A stretch of 64,000 nucleotides of DNA, from positions 1 to 64,000 of the forward strand of contig CBFCZV010000002.1 of NCBI GenBank assembly GCA_965602855.1, read 5' to 3'. This stretch comes from LH-M37 sp965602855 (GTDB lineage: Bacteria; Pseudomonadota; Gammaproteobacteria; SZUA-229). Below are positions 17,026 through 26,242 of this stretch, piece by piece (the stretch's first letter is position 1; each line of letters starts with the position of its first letter). The position numbers and the translations under genes were made by a program. The notes below the pieces were generated by a model that saw only the letters and a list, made by a program, of their open reading frames with translations, was not told the origin of the DNA and searched no databases.

Positions 17026-17771
17026 CCAATAACCAGTTTTATCCCCACCAGCAAAGTCACCACCTCAAAACTACGCTTAATCAGTGTATTGCCTTTAACA
17101 ATGGCAAGATGAGCACCCAGATAACCGCCTATTACTGAACCCAGCAATAAAGCAGGAATCCACAACCAGTGAATCTCACCGAGTATGCCTAGTGTAATGG
17201 CACCAGCACCATTCCAGAACAGGCCGACCAGTATCAGCGTGTAAGCGACGGCACGTTTGTAATCCAGGCCAAACCATTGCACCAGCCATAGCGTAACGAA
17301 TAGCCCCGTACCTGAGGTGAGTGAACCATTGAGTATGCCGATGAAGAAGAGTGTGATGCCACCAAGTAGATAACCATTAGTGTTCCGGTGCATGGGTTGG
17401 TGGGTTTGTCCTAGTTGGGGTGAGAAAAATGAATATATTCCCAGCCCAAGAGTCAGGATGCCAAGCGCGAATTCTGCTATGCGATCAGGAACCTGTAGGA
17501 TAAAACTTGCACCCAGAATAACACCAGGCAGACCAGTTGCAACTATAAACAGGGCAAAACGACGTTCAAGATGGCTTTCTTTCAGATGCCTGATAGTGGC
17601 TCCAACGCCAAGTGCGACGGTGGCTACCTTGTGTGTGGCTACAGCAATGCCGAACGGCAACCCAAGAAAAATCAGTACGGGTAGTTGTATTAGCCCGGCT
17701 CCTCCGCCTGAAAGTGCTGAAAAGACATTAGCGATTAATGAAATAATAAAAATCAGTATTTGTTCGAACAT
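17022..17771 (-). CDS. TSUP-family membrane permease (TauE/SafE)
   Basis: A 249-residue protein with about eight hydrophobic segments. Its repeated motif starts FSALSGGGAGLIQLPVLIFLG in the first half, with a matching GGITLFFIGILNGSLTSGTG in the second, as in TauE/SafE/DUF81 permeases. The family exports or imports sulfonates, sulfite, thiosulfate or other organic anions; the substrate is not evident from the neighbours. Confidence 0.85.
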   Translation of the reverse strand: MFEQILIFIISLIANVFSALSGGGAGLIQLPVLIFLGLPFGIAVATHKVATVALGVGATIRHLKESHLERRFALFIVATGLPGVILGASFILQVPDRIAEFALGILTLGLGIYSFFSPQLGQTHQPMHRNTNGYLLGGITLFFIGILNGSLTSGTGLFVTLWLVQWFGLDYKRAVAYTLILVGLFWNGAGAITLGILGEIHWLWIPALLLGSVIGGYLGAHLAIVKGNTLIKRSFEVVTLLVGIKLVIG

Positions 17772-17811
17772 TTATGCTGGATTTCGCTAAGATGATTGCC
17801 AATCATTGTGC

Positions 17812-17836
17812 CACAGTAGAATACTGTGTCTATACT
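17812..17836 (+). promoter_or_regulatory. Palindrome overlapping the promoter of the second DUF4124 gene
   Basis: CACAGTA-GAA-TACTGTG at 17812-17828 is a perfect 7-bp inverted repeat. It lies directly upstream of a TATACT -10 box at 17831-17836. Its position suits an operator. The regulator is unknown; it is not the CTG-N10-CAG form of a gammaproteobacterial LexA box. Confidence 0.4.
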
Positions 17837-17865
17837 CTAGGGATCGTTGTTATGAGGGTTTTATT

Positions 17866-18528
17866 ATGAATTACAAATTGTCGTCATTATTTATTTTGAT
17901 GTTTGCTTGCTCTGTGCCTGTGCAGGCAAAAATGTATAAATGGGTAGATGAAGAGGGCGTTGTGCATTTTGGCGATAGCATACCAGCAAAATATTTGAAT
18001 AAAGAGCGTAAGGAATTGAATTCACAAGGTGCGACAGTAAAGATACACCCAGCTGCTGAGACTGTAGAACAAAGAAAAGAAAGATTCAGGCTTGAGCAAG
18101 AAGAGAAGGAGAAGAAAAAGATTGTTCAGGAGCAAGCCAAGCAGGACAGGGTGTTACTGGACACCTATACAACAGAAGATGATTTGACAGCAGCTCTTGA
18201 TGCTCGTCTGAATGCGGTGGGTTCTCAGTTGCAGCTTTCAGAATCCATTATTGCAGATGCTAAACGTAAGCTGGATTTAACAGAAAAACAGATTACAAGT
18301 ATTAAGGCCGGTGGTAGGGAAGTACCGCAAAATATTTTAGATAAGATGAGGCGAGAAGAAAAGCAGCTGAAGACACATGAAAAAGTTGCAGCAGGTCATC
18401 AAAAAAGAAAGCAGGAAATTAATGATCAGTTTGGAGCTTATATTAAGCGTTTCCGTGAACTAAAAGCCAATCAGAAAAGAATTAAAGAAGAGCGTGAAGC
18501 GCGACGTAAGGAAGCATTGGGTTTGTAG
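17866..18528 (+). CDS. DUF4124-domain secreted protein with coiled coil
   Basis: A 220-residue protein. The signal peptide NYKLSSLFILMFACSVPVQA is followed at once by the DUF4124 core KMYKWVDEEGVVHFGD. The remainder (residues 60-220) is very rich in Glu, Lys, Arg and Gln and should form a long helix or coiled coil. The open frame begins at 17806, but the ATG at 17866 has GAGGG upstream and starts the signal peptide, so it is preferred. It is probably periplasmic; the function is unknown. It ends 5 bp before the convergent argB stop. Confidence 0.8.
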   Translation: MNYKLSSLFILMFACSVPVQAKMYKWVDEEGVVHFGDSIPAKYLNKERKELNSQGATVKIHPAAETVEQRKERFRLEQEEKEKKKIVQEQAKQDRVLLDTYTTEDDLTAALDARLNAVGSQLQLSESIIADAKRKLDLTEKQITSIKAGGREVPQNILDKMRREEKQLKTHEKVAAGHQKRKQEINDQFGAYIKRFRELKANQKRIKEEREARRKEALGL

Positions 18529-18533
18529 TTGAG

Positions 18534-19421
18534 TTAGTTCTTTATTAGCGTGCCGACACCTTCATCGGTGAGCAGTTCCAGTAACACGGCGTGTTCGACT
18601 CGACCATCGATAATGTGGGAAGTTTTTACGCCTGAGTTGACTGCGTCGAGTGCGCAGTCAACTTTGGGTAGCATGCCGCCGTGAATGGTGCCATCGGCTT
18701 TTAGTTGATCGATATCTTCTACGCTGAGCCCAGTCAGAATATTTCCTTCCTTGTCTAAAATGCCAGCCGTGTTGGTGAGTAGTAGTAATTTTTCTGCGCC
18801 TAGTACACTCGCCATTTTTCCAGCGACTAGATCCGCATTAATGTTATAGGACATAGCGTCATCACCGACACCAATCGGTGCAATGACCGGGATAAAGTTG
18901 CCTTGGTCCAGCGTGTTTACCAGGGATGGGTCAATGTCTGTGATTTCACCTACGTGTCCTAAATCGATTATCTCTGGCGCATCTAACTCAGGTGCGTTTT
19001 TTTTGATTTGCATCTTTTTGGCGCGAATTAAGCAGCCGTCTTTACCAGTAAGGCCAACAGCGTGACCACCATTTTTATTAATAAGACTGACGATGCTCTT
19101 GTTGACCAGGCCACCAAGTACCATTTCAACCACGTCCATGGTTTCGCTATCAGTGACACGCATGCCATCAATAAATTTGGATTCTTTGCCAATTTTTTCC
19201 AGCAAGCTCCCAATCTGTGGGCCGCCGCCGTGAACGATGACAGGGTTAACGCCTACCTGCTTTAGCAGGACAATATCTCTCGCAAAGCTGTTTTTCAGGT
19301 TTTCATCAGTCATGGCATTACCACCAAATTTGATGACAATGGTTTTGTTGTTCAGATTCTGAAGATAAGGTAATGCTTGAGATAGAACGTGGGCAACATT
19401 GTTGGCGCTGGATTTATTCAC
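18534..19421 (-). CDS. argB: Acetylglutamate kinase
   Basis: A 295-residue amino-acid kinase that phosphorylates N-acetylglutamate in arginine synthesis. IVIKFGGNAMTD near residue 27, VIVHGGGPQIG near 59 and NINADLVAGKMA near 195 are the ATP and substrate motifs. It is last in the coaBC-dut-algC-argB cluster, a conserved gammaproteobacterial order. An 80-bp gap containing a hairpin separates it from algC. Confidence 0.96.
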   Translation of the reverse strand: MNKSSANNVAHVLSQALPYLQNLNNKTIVIKFGGNAMTDENLKNSFARDIVLLKQVGVNPVIVHGGGPQIGSLLEKIGKESKFIDGMRVTDSETMDVVEMVLGGLVNKSIVSLINKNGGHAVGLTGKDGCLIRAKKMQIKKNAPELDAPEIIDLGHVGEITDIDPSLVNTLDQGNFIPVIAPIGVGDDAMSYNINADLVAGKMASVLGAEKLLLLTNTAGILDKEGNILTGLSVEDIDQLKADGTIHGGMLPKVDCALDAVNSGVKTSHIIDGRVEHAVLLELLTDEGVGTLIKN

Positions 19422-19463
19422 AACAGTTCCTGATAAATAAGTTGATTTTTATTCTGCCTGTTT

Positions 19464-19490
19464 GTGATTGGGGATGGAAGCCCCAATCAC
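19464..19490. other. Perfect 10-bp hairpin between argB and algC
   Basis: GTGATTGGGG and CCCCAATCAC with an ATGGAAG loop. No T-run follows on either strand, so it is not a standard intrinsic terminator. It could be an mRNA-processing or stabilising structure between algC and argB. Confidence 0.45.
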
Positions 19491-19502
19491 TAATTAGTTA
19501 TT

Positions 19503-20876
19503 CTAAAAAGGTAGATTTAGAGAACTATCCATTTTTTGTAATTGCTGTCTAAATGTATTTTGAATTTCTTCTAACATTGCTTCAGTGTTTGCTTCAAAAC
19601 GCAGTACCAGGCAGGGCGTAGTGTTGGAGGGGCGAATCAGTCCCCAGCCTTCGGCGTAATTCACACGCATACCGTCGATGGTAGAAATGTCTGCACCGGC
19701 AAAATCGGCTTCCTGTTTGAACCTGTCCATGAACTTGTAATGCTCACCTTCTTCAAACTGAATTTGAAGTTCGGGTGTGTTGCAGCTATCGGGCAGTGCA
19801 GCGAACACATCAGAAGCAATTTCATCACGCTTGCTGAGAATTTCCAGCATACGTGCAGCACTATAAAGGCCATCATCAAAACCATACCAGCGTTCCTTGA
19901 AGAAAATGTGGCCGCTCATTTCACCAGCCAGTTCGGCGCCGGTTTCTTTCATTTTAGCTTTGATGAATGAATGGCCGGTTTTCCACATCAGCGGTTCGCC
20001 ACCAAGTTTTTTAATTACGGTTGCAAGATTAGTGCTGGATTTAATATCAAAAATAATTTGTGCGCCCGGTTTTCTTTCCAGTACGTCAGCAGCGTAGAGC
20101 ATCATTTGACGATCAGCCCAGATGACTTTTTGTTTGTCATCAATCACGCCAACACGATCGCCATCGCCGTCGAAAGCCAGACCGAGATCCAGTTTTTTAT
20201 CACCGACAACTTGCATGATGTCTTTGAGGTTTTCAGGTCGGGAAGGATCGGGGTGATGGTTGGGGAAAGTGCCGTCTACGTCGCAGAATAACTCAGTAAC
20301 TTCACAGCCCAGTTTGGTGAATAACTCAGTGGCGCAAACACCAGCGACACCATTGCCGCAATCAATAGCAACGCGCATGGGTTTAGCCAGTTTGATATCA
20401 GAAGCAATACGTTCAATATAATCAGCGAGCACGTCTTGTTTGCTATAACCACCTTCGCCAGTTGATAATTTGTTATCAACAATTAACTGATATAAAGCCT
20501 TGATGCCATCACCGTATAAAGTGTGACCATCTAGCATCATTTTTATACCGTTGTATTGTGGTGGATTGTGACTACCGGTAATCATGATGCCAGTACCAGT
20601 TTTCAGTTTGTGGGTGGCGTAATATAAAACCGGTGTCGGGACCATGCCGACATCAATTACATCACAACCGCCAGCGCGTAAACCGTCACTCAGTGCCTGT
20701 GAAAGCATGGGGCTGGATAAACGACCATCACGAGCGATGACAACGGTGCCTTGATTTTGATTGCGTGCCTCGGTGGCAAAAGCCTGTCCAATTTGACGCA
20801 CGGCATCGGGTGTCAGTGCAGTTTCAACAATGCCACGAATATCGTAGGCGCGGAAAATATCTTCGGTAATAGCCAT
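19503..20876 (-). CDS. algC: Phosphomannomutase/phosphoglucomutase
   Basis: A 457-residue alpha-D-phosphohexomutase. FRAYDIRGIV starts the enzyme, TGSHNPPQYNGIK near residue 107 holds the phosphorylated serine, AFDGDGDRVG near 240 binds magnesium, and the C-terminal RPSNTTPCLVLRFE binds the sugar phosphate. The length and the N-terminal sequence match AlgC/PgmB-type dual enzymes, which supply GDP-mannose or UDP-glucose precursors for LPS and exopolysaccharide. It lies 20 bp after dut. Confidence 0.93.
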   Translation of the reverse strand: MAITEDIFRAYDIRGIVETALTPDAVRQIGQAFATEARNQNQGTVVIARDGRLSSPMLSQALSDGLRAGGCDVIDVGMVPTPVLYYATHKLKTGTGIMITGSHNPPQYNGIKMMLDGHTLYGDGIKALYQLIVDNKLSTGEGGYSKQDVLADYIERIASDIKLAKPMRVAIDCGNGVAGVCATELFTKLGCEVTELFCDVDGTFPNHHPDPSRPENLKDIMQVVGDKKLDLGLAFDGDGDRVGVIDDKQKVIWADRQMMLYAADVLERKPGAQIIFDIKSSTNLATVIKKLGGEPLMWKTGHSFIKAKMKETGAELAGEMSGHIFFKERWYGFDDGLYSAARMLEILSKRDEIASDVFAALPDSCNTPELQIQFEEGEHYKFMDRFKQEADFAGADISTIDGMRVNYAEGWGLIRPSNTTPCLVLRFEANTEAMLEEIQNTFRQQLQKMDSSLNLPF

Positions 20877-20896
20877 AAGTTTTTATCAGTTAAATG

Positions 20897-21352
20897 TTAT
20901 TTGGAGCCAGAGTGGCCAAAGCCGCCTTCACCGCGGTCAGATTCATCGAATTCATCGACCACGTCAAAGTCGCACTGTACAACAGGCACAAAAACTAATT
21001 GTGCGATGCGATCACCGACTTCGATGTTGAAAGTTTTATCACCACGGTTCCAGCAGGAAACGAATAACTGTCCCTGATAATCGGAGTCGATCAGACCAAC
21101 TAGATTACCTAGCACGATGCCGTGTTTATGCCCCAGACCCGAGCGCGGTAAAATGGTTGCAGCTAAACTGGGGTCGGCGATATGAATTGCGACACCGGTA
21201 GGAATGAGTTCGGTTTGCCCTGGTTCAAGTGTGATTGTTGTATCCATACAGGCACGTAAATCCATGCCGGCAGAGCCTTCGGTTGCGTGTGCGGGTAAAG
21301 GAATGTCTTTACCAATACGATCATCCAGAATTTTAAGCTGTATTTTTTTCAT
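20897..21352 (-). CDS. dut: dUTP diphosphatase
   Basis: A 151-residue trimeric dUTPase that keeps uracil out of DNA and makes dUMP. The five motifs are seen: EGSAGMDLRA, LPRSGLGHKHG, NLVGLIDSDYQGQL, RIAQLVFVPV and the C-terminal RGEGGFGHSG. The start lies 20 bp inside the end of coaBC, so the two are coupled. Confidence 0.96.
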   Translation of the reverse strand: MKKIQLKILDDRIGKDIPLPAHATEGSAGMDLRACMDTTITLEPGQTELIPTGVAIHIADPSLAATILPRSGLGHKHGIVLGNLVGLIDSDYQGQLFVSCWNRGDKTFNIEVGDRIAQLVFVPVVQCDFDVVDEFDESDRGEGGFGHSGSK

Positions 21353-22571
21353 TCTTTTTATTGTCCTGATAATGACTTGTAATAAGTTGAATTAACTGAC
21401 GTGCAAGCACGTTCTTGCGTGCGGTTTCTAGTTGGGTGCTGCCGTCTGTCCAGAAAACATGCAGGGCATTGTATTCGCTGTTGAAGCCGATGTCCTGTTT
21501 TGTATCTTTGCTCTGTCCAACAAAATTGGCCGCGATCATATCTAAATTTTTTCGTTGTAGTTTGCCTAGCGCATTTTTTTTAAGATTCTCAGTTTCCGCA
21601 GCAAAGCCGACAATAAAAGGTCGGTTGGGCGAGTGTGCAACATCACTCAAAATGTCAGGGTTACGTTCCAGTGTTAGCGATAATGAAGCGTCGTCTTTTT
21701 TAAGTTTCTGTTTGTGTGCTTCGAGAGGTTTGTAGTCAGCGACTGCAGCGGCTGCAATAAAAATATCACACTGTTTAATATTGTTGAAAACAGCCCTGTG
21801 CATTTGTTCAGCGGTTTCAACATCAATACGTTGAACCCTGTCGGGTGTGGCTAAATGGCAGGGGCCGCTGATCAATGTCACTGAAGCACCAGCTTCACGC
21901 GCAGCTTCGGCCAGTGCGTAACCCATTTTGCCCGAGCTTCGATTACCGATAAAACGAACCGGGTCGATGGGTTCGTAAGTGGGGCCAGCGGTAATCATTA
22001 CATTCACTGCCTGTAACTCGCCGTGTTCAAAGCAATTGGCAAGATGCTCAATCAGCTCGGGCACTTCCATCATGCGACCTTCACCTACTTCACCGCAGGC
22101 CTGCTCGCCGGAGGCAGGGCCAAATTGAAACAGGCCGCGTTGACGCAAAGTTTTGCAGTTTTCCTGAGTCGCCAGATCATTCCACATTGCCTGATTCATC
22201 GCCGGTGCAAAAGCCAGCGGTGCTTCGCTGGCGAGACAGAGTGTGCTGAGCAAATCATCAGCACGGCCTTGTGCCAGTTTGGCGATAAAGTTGGCGCTGG
22301 TGGGAGCGATCAAAATAGCATCCGCCCAGCGTGCTAACTCAATATGCCCCATACCAGCTTCGGCGTTTTCATCCAGTAATTCAGTGTGAACGGGATTGCC
22401 TGATAATGCCTGGAAAGTGAGCGGCGTGACAAACTCAGTGGCAGCACGGGTCATGGCAACACGCACATCAGCGCCCGCGTCTTTCAGTCGACGGGTGAGG
22501 TCGGCGCTTTTATAGGCCGCAATGCCGCCAGTAATGCCGAGTAGAATGTTTTTGCCGTGCAAGCGTTTCAT
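21333..22571 (-). CDS. coaBC: Phosphopantothenoylcysteine decarboxylase/synthase
   Basis: A 412-residue bifunctional coenzyme A enzyme. The N-terminal flavin decarboxylase (CoaC) shows LLGITGGIAAYK, the catalytic-histidine region GHIELARWADA, and PAMNQAMW. The C-terminal synthetase (CoaB) shows TAGPTYEPIDPVRFIGNRSSG, AAAVADYKP and the KKDD-containing strap. Full length. Divergent from radC, as in many gammaproteobacteria. Confidence 0.95.
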   Translation of the reverse strand: MKRLHGKNILLGITGGIAAYKSADLTRRLKDAGADVRVAMTRAATEFVTPLTFQALSGNPVHTELLDENAEAGMGHIELARWADAILIAPTSANFIAKLAQGRADDLLSTLCLASEAPLAFAPAMNQAMWNDLATQENCKTLRQRGLFQFGPASGEQACGEVGEGRMMEVPELIEHLANCFEHGELQAVNVMITAGPTYEPIDPVRFIGNRSSGKMGYALAEAAREAGASVTLISGPCHLATPDRVQRIDVETAEQMHRAVFNNIKQCDIFIAAAAVADYKPLEAHKQKLKKDDASLSLTLERNPDILSDVAHSPNRPFIVGFAAETENLKKNALGKLQRKNLDMIAANFVGQSKDTKQDIGFNSEYNALHVFWTDGSTQLETARKNVLARQLIQLITSHYQDNKKNEKNTA

Positions 22572-22688
22572 CAGGTTAGTTTAACAGTTTTCGTAAGCAC
22601 AGCTTACGATTATCAAATGCTTAAACGCTGGTTTGCGATGATTTTCAAAGCAGGCTAATATCAGGCATCACAACAATCAGGGACGATT

Positions 22689-23360
22689 ATGGCTATATCA
22701 GACTGGCCCGCGCAGGAAAGGCCGCGGGAAAAACTCCTCCAGAAAGGTGCAGATGCACTCTCCGATGCCGAGCTATTGGCAATATTTTTGCGTACTGGCG
22801 TGCGTGGGCAAACTGCGGTGGATCTTGCACGTTCATTACTGGATGACTTTGGTGGCTTGAAGCCCATGCTTGAAGCCAGTGAAGCTGAATTTTGCCAGCG
22901 GCACGGACTGGGGCCTGCAAAATATGTTCAGTTGCAGGCCGTGCTGGAAATGGCAGGGCGGCATCTGTTCGAAAATATTCAGCGTGGTGATGCTTTGTGC
23001 AGCCCCGAAGAAACCCGGCGTTATCTACAAACTGAATTACAGGCTTATCCCCACGAAGTTTTTGCCTGTCTGTTTCTCGATAACCGCAATCGTATAATCT
23101 CATTCGATAAAATGTTTTACGGTACCATTGATGGTGCATCAGTGTATCCACGCGAAGTGGTCAAGCTGGCTTTAAAGAAAAATGCCGCTGCTGTTATTTT
23201 TGCGCACAATCATCCTTCTGGTGTTGCAGAGCCGAGTCGTTCTGATGAACAGATTACCCAGCGTTTAAAACAGGCCTTGGAAGTGGTGGATATAAGAGTG
23301 CTTGATCATATGGTGATTGGGGATGAGGTTGTTTCTTTTGCGGAGCGGGGACTTCTGTGA
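22689..23360 (+). CDS. radC: RadC-family JAB-domain protein
   Basis: A 223-residue protein with an N-terminal helix-hairpin-helix region and a C-terminal JAB/MPN metalloprotease-like domain. FAHNHPSGVAEPSRSD, near residue 174, provides the zinc ligands. The start is at ATG 22689 (MAISDWPAQERPREKL). The role is unsettled; the family was once linked to DNA repair. The placement next to coaBC is the conserved one. Confidence 0.92.
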   Translation: MAISDWPAQERPREKLLQKGADALSDAELLAIFLRTGVRGQTAVDLARSLLDDFGGLKPMLEASEAEFCQRHGLGPAKYVQLQAVLEMAGRHLFENIQRGDALCSPEETRRYLQTELQAYPHEVFACLFLDNRNRIISFDKMFYGTIDGASVYPREVVKLALKKNAAAVIFAHNHPSGVAEPSRSDEQITQRLKQALEVVDIRVLDHMVIGDEVVSFAERGLL

Positions 23361-23366
23361 ATCATT

Positions 23367-23732
23367 TTATCGCTTCGGCCGCTTAATATTTCCCCAAGAA
23401 AACGACTCAACCTGAGTTCGCTGGGGATCAGCTTTGCTATCTGTCTGTGCTGCACGATTAGGCAACCACAGCCTTGTATTGGCCAGCATGTAATCAGGGT
23501 CATTATCCTGAAAGGCATCGGGGTTCTGGCTAATAATATCGGCCATCAGCTTTTGTTGCATGGCTGGATTATTGGGCAACAGTTGTGCAGCAATTCCACT
23601 CAGGGTTTCACCGCTTTGTGTATCCCAGTAATTCTGGCTCAGTGAATATACTTCGATGCGTTTTGAATCCGCGAAAGCTGATGGCGCAAAGCTCATTGCG
23701 CTGAGTAGCAAGACTATTAAGTAGTTTTTCAT
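23367..23732 (-). CDS. Small secreted protein with FimV/LysM-like domain
   Basis: A 121-residue protein. A signal peptide (KNYLIVLLLSAMSFAPSAFA) is followed by residues 38-92 that resemble the LysM-like region of FimV: SGETLSGIAAQLLPNNPAMQ then IISQNPDAFQ and LWLPN. The family binds peptidoglycan in polar or septal assemblies. The open frame extends to 24227, but that part lies antisense to the ABC gene; the ATG at 23732 starts the signal peptide and is the real one. The end converges on radC with 6 bp between. Confidence 0.75.
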   Translation of the reverse strand: MKNYLIVLLLSAMSFAPSAFADSKRIEVYSLSQNYWDTQSGETLSGIAAQLLPNNPAMQQKLMADIISQNPDAFQDNDPDYMLANTRLWLPNRAAQTDSKADPQRTQVESFSWGNIKRPKR

Positions 23733-23781
23733 TTTCTTAGTATAGCAACAAGAATCAGAGCTGTGCTGATACAATGCCATC

Positions 23782-24372
23782 ATGTTGAAAGTGAGTGATA
23801 TTAAAATTCCGGGTCTGTTGCCGATCAGCTTTGAGCTGGCTGCGGGTGAGTGCCTGGGTATGAGCGGCGAATCGGGCTGTGGAAAAACCCGGTTGTTGCG
23901 TGCCATTGCGGACATGGACGATATCGAAGGTTCGGTATGTATCGATGATTTGTGCCAGCTGGATGTCTCCGGTGCAGACTGGCGTAAGCAGGTGGCCTTG
24001 CTGCCTGCTGAAAGCCAATGGTGGTTTGATATAGTGGCACCCCATTTCTCCAGCAAACAAGATGTAGATTTTTCCTCTCTGGGTTTTGCCAATGAAGTGA
24101 GCCAGTGGTCTATCTCTCGTTGTTCCAGTGGTGAAAAACAAAGACTTTCCATTTTGCGCTTGCTGGCTAATAAACCACAGGTGTTATTGCTGGATGAGCC
24201 CACGGCTAACCTTGATGCAGAAAACACGCAAAAAGTAGAAGCACTTATAACCGGCTACCTCAAAGAAAATAATGCGGCTGCTATCTGGGTTAGTCACAAT
24301 CACGTCCAGCTTGAGCGTGTGGCAACAGAACGTTATTTTGATTTCTCGCAACAGCTGATGGTATCGACATGA
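23782..24372 (+). CDS. fetA: ABC transporter ATPase, FetA/YbbL-like
   Basis: A 196-residue ATPase. Walker A SGESGCGKTRLL is at about residues 34-45, the signature SSGEKQRL near 120 and Walker B VLLLDEPTANLD near 137. The short length and the following permease of the YbbM/FetB family identify the pair. In E. coli FetAB is linked to iron export and peroxide resistance; in other organisms the metal or substrate is open. The stop overlaps the permease start by 4 bp. Confidence 0.85.
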   Translation: MLKVSDIKIPGLLPISFELAAGECLGMSGESGCGKTRLLRAIADMDDIEGSVCIDDLCQLDVSGADWRKQVALLPAESQWWFDIVAPHFSSKQDVDFSSLGFANEVSQWSISRCSSGEKQRLSILRLLANKPQVLLLDEPTANLDAENTQKVEALITGYLKENNAAAIWVSHNHVQLERVATERYFDFSQQLMVST

Positions 24373-25193
24373 ATACCCTGATTTCATTATCGGCCTATGA
24401 CTTGATGTTAGCAGCACTACTGGTGCTGGCACTGGTTGGCCTGAGCGCTCGTATGCATTTGGGTATTACGCAGCAACTGATTATTGCGGCAATCAGAACC
24501 ACGGTGCAGTTATTGTTGATCGGTCTGGTGCTAAAGCAGGTGTTCGAAACCGCGCAGTTGCCGCTGATTGTTTTGATGATGACGGTGATGCTAACGGTTG
24601 CGGCCTGGGAAATACTTTCACGTCAGAAAAGAAAAATAAAAGGATGGTGGGGATTTGGAGTCAGTGCGCTATCGCTGTTTGTGTCTTCTTTTTTGATTAC
24701 CATAATCGCGCTGCTCGTTATCATCAAAACTGACCCCTGGTACACGCCACAATATGCCATTCCATTGTTGGGCATGTTGCTGGGAAACACCATGAATGGC
24801 ATTGCGCTAGGGATGGATCGTTTAATTCAAACTGCATGGCAACAACGCGCCATCATTGAGCAGCGTTTAATGCTGGGGCAAACCGCGATGGAAGCCATTC
24901 GTGAAATTCGTCATGAGAGCATGCGCGCCGGTATGATTCCGATTATCAATGCCATGGCGGCAGCGGGTATTGTTAGTCTACCCGGTATGATGACTGGTCA
25001 GATACTGTCAGGTACCGAACCTGTCGAAGCGGTGAAGTATCAAATTCTAATTATGTTTATGGTCACAGCGGGAACAGGTTTTGGCGTGATCGCCGTGTTG
25101 CACTTAATTTCAAAGCGCCTGTTTGATGTGCGTGATCGTTTGCGCTTTGATCAGTTGCTGGCCGAAAAAACACAGAGCTTCGACCAGCAATAA
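24369..25193 (+). CDS. fetB: ABC transporter permease, FetB/YbbM-like
   Basis: A 274-residue membrane protein with about seven hydrophobic segments. GMLLGNTMNGIALGMDRL near residue 140, EAIREIRHESMRAGMIPIINAMAAAGIVSLPGMMTGQ (given here as positions 177-213, key Arg/Glu and Gly-Met residues) and GTGFGVIAVLHL are UPF0014/FetB signatures. It is co-translated with the ATPase before it. Confidence 0.87.
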   Translation: MNTLISLSAYDLMLAALLVLALVGLSARMHLGITQQLIIAAIRTTVQLLLIGLVLKQVFETAQLPLIVLMMTVMLTVAAWEILSRQKRKIKGWWGFGVSALSLFVSSFLITIIALLVIIKTDPWYTPQYAIPLLGMLLGNTMNGIALGMDRLIQTAWQQRAIIEQRLMLGQTAMEAIREIRHESMRAGMIPIINAMAAAGIVSLPGMMTGQILSGTEPVEAVKYQILIMFMVTAGTGFGVIAVLHLISKRLFDVRDRLRFDQLLAEKTQSFDQQ

Positions 25194-25213
25194 TTCATTA
25201 AATAACGAGTGTT

Positions 25214-26197
25214 TTAACCCCGCACCAACCTACGATACTCTTCCGGCTTCAATCGTGGTCCAAAATCGGTTACTACTTGCGCCGCAGTTTTACTGGCAAG
25301 ATCTCCAGCTTCCTGAAAATTGTAACCATGAGTAATGCCATAGAGGAAGGCACCAGCAAAATTGTCGCCTGCACCGTTGGTATCAACAGCCGCCACTTTG
25401 TGCGGTGCAATTTCATACAGAGTTTTGCCGTCATAAACGGCGGCACCTTCTGCACCTAATGTAATCGCAAAATTCTTTGAGAAAGTTTTGATCACTTCAA
25501 TCGCATCGGTAATGTTGCCTTTTTCTGTGTACTGCAAAGCTTCGTGTTCATTGCAGAAAAGCAGGTCGATGCCGTCGCCGATGGTTTCGGTGAGCTGGCT
25601 GCCGAAGTATTCAACGATGCCGGGATCAGAGAAAGTGAAGGCAGTTTTTACGCCATTGGCTTCTGCAATTTTACGTGCTTCGATGTTGGCTTCTTTGGCG
25701 CAGGGTGAGGTCACCAGGTAGCCTTCCATATAACAGTATTCAGATGAGGCGATGTGCTCTTTGTGCAATTCAGCCACAGACAACTCTGAAGATATACCGA
25801 GGAAGGAATGCATGGTACGTTCCGCATCGGGTGTTACCATAACCAGACACTTGCCAGTGATGCCATCGGGGTGTGTGCCGTTCATATTGGTATCAACACC
25901 GGCATCTTTTAAATCGTTGAGATAAAACTGGCCGAGGTCATCATCGGCTACTTTACAGGTGTAATACGATGAACCACCCATGGCAGCCACAGCAATCAAA
26001 GTGTTTGCAGCAGAACCACCGCTGGCCTTGTTGCCTTCAAAAGCATCGAGATGTGACATAAGACGATGTTGTTCTTCCTCATCAACCAGTGTCATGACGC
26101 CTTTATCAACTTTCATGAGTTCAAGAAAGTTGTCCTCAACCTCAAATTCCATATCGACCAGTGCGTTGCCCAAACCGTAAACATCGTATCTTTTCAT
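25214..26197 (-). CDS. PfkB-family carbohydrate/nucleoside kinase
   Basis: A 327-residue ribokinase-like enzyme. GGSAANTLIAVAAMGG near residue 61 is the first PfkB signature, and DTNGAGDNFAGAFLYG near 274 is the second, with the catalytic Asp and anion hole. Sequence features (GNALVDMEFEV start, KVADDDLGQFY) fit the adenosine-kinase-like branch often annotated as adenosine kinase or sugar kinase. The substrate is not certain. It lies 45 bp after bioF on the same strand, where other gammaproteobacteria usually have bioH/bioC. Confidence 0.85.
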   Translation of the reverse strand: MKRYDVYGLGNALVDMEFEVEDNFLELMKVDKGVMTLVDEEEQHRLMSHLDAFEGNKASGGSAANTLIAVAAMGGSSYYTCKVADDDLGQFYLNDLKDAGVDTNMNGTHPDGITGKCLVMVTPDAERTMHSFLGISSELSVAELHKEHIASSEYCYMEGYLVTSPCAKEANIEARKIAEANGVKTAFTFSDPGIVEYFGSQLTETIGDGIDLLFCNEHEALQYTEKGNITDAIEVIKTFSKNFAITLGAEGAAVYDGKTLYEIAPHKVAAVDTNGAGDNFAGAFLYGITHGYNFQEAGDLASKTAAQVVTDFGPRLKPEEYRRLVRG

Positions 26198-26242
26198 GTG
26201 TGTATTCCGAATAAATTATTTGTGGTGAATTGTAGAGCTTAA

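Noticed and set aside
23733..24227. N-terminal extension of the FimV-like protein
   Set aside because: This part is antisense to the fetA gene; the real protein starts with a signal peptide at 23732.
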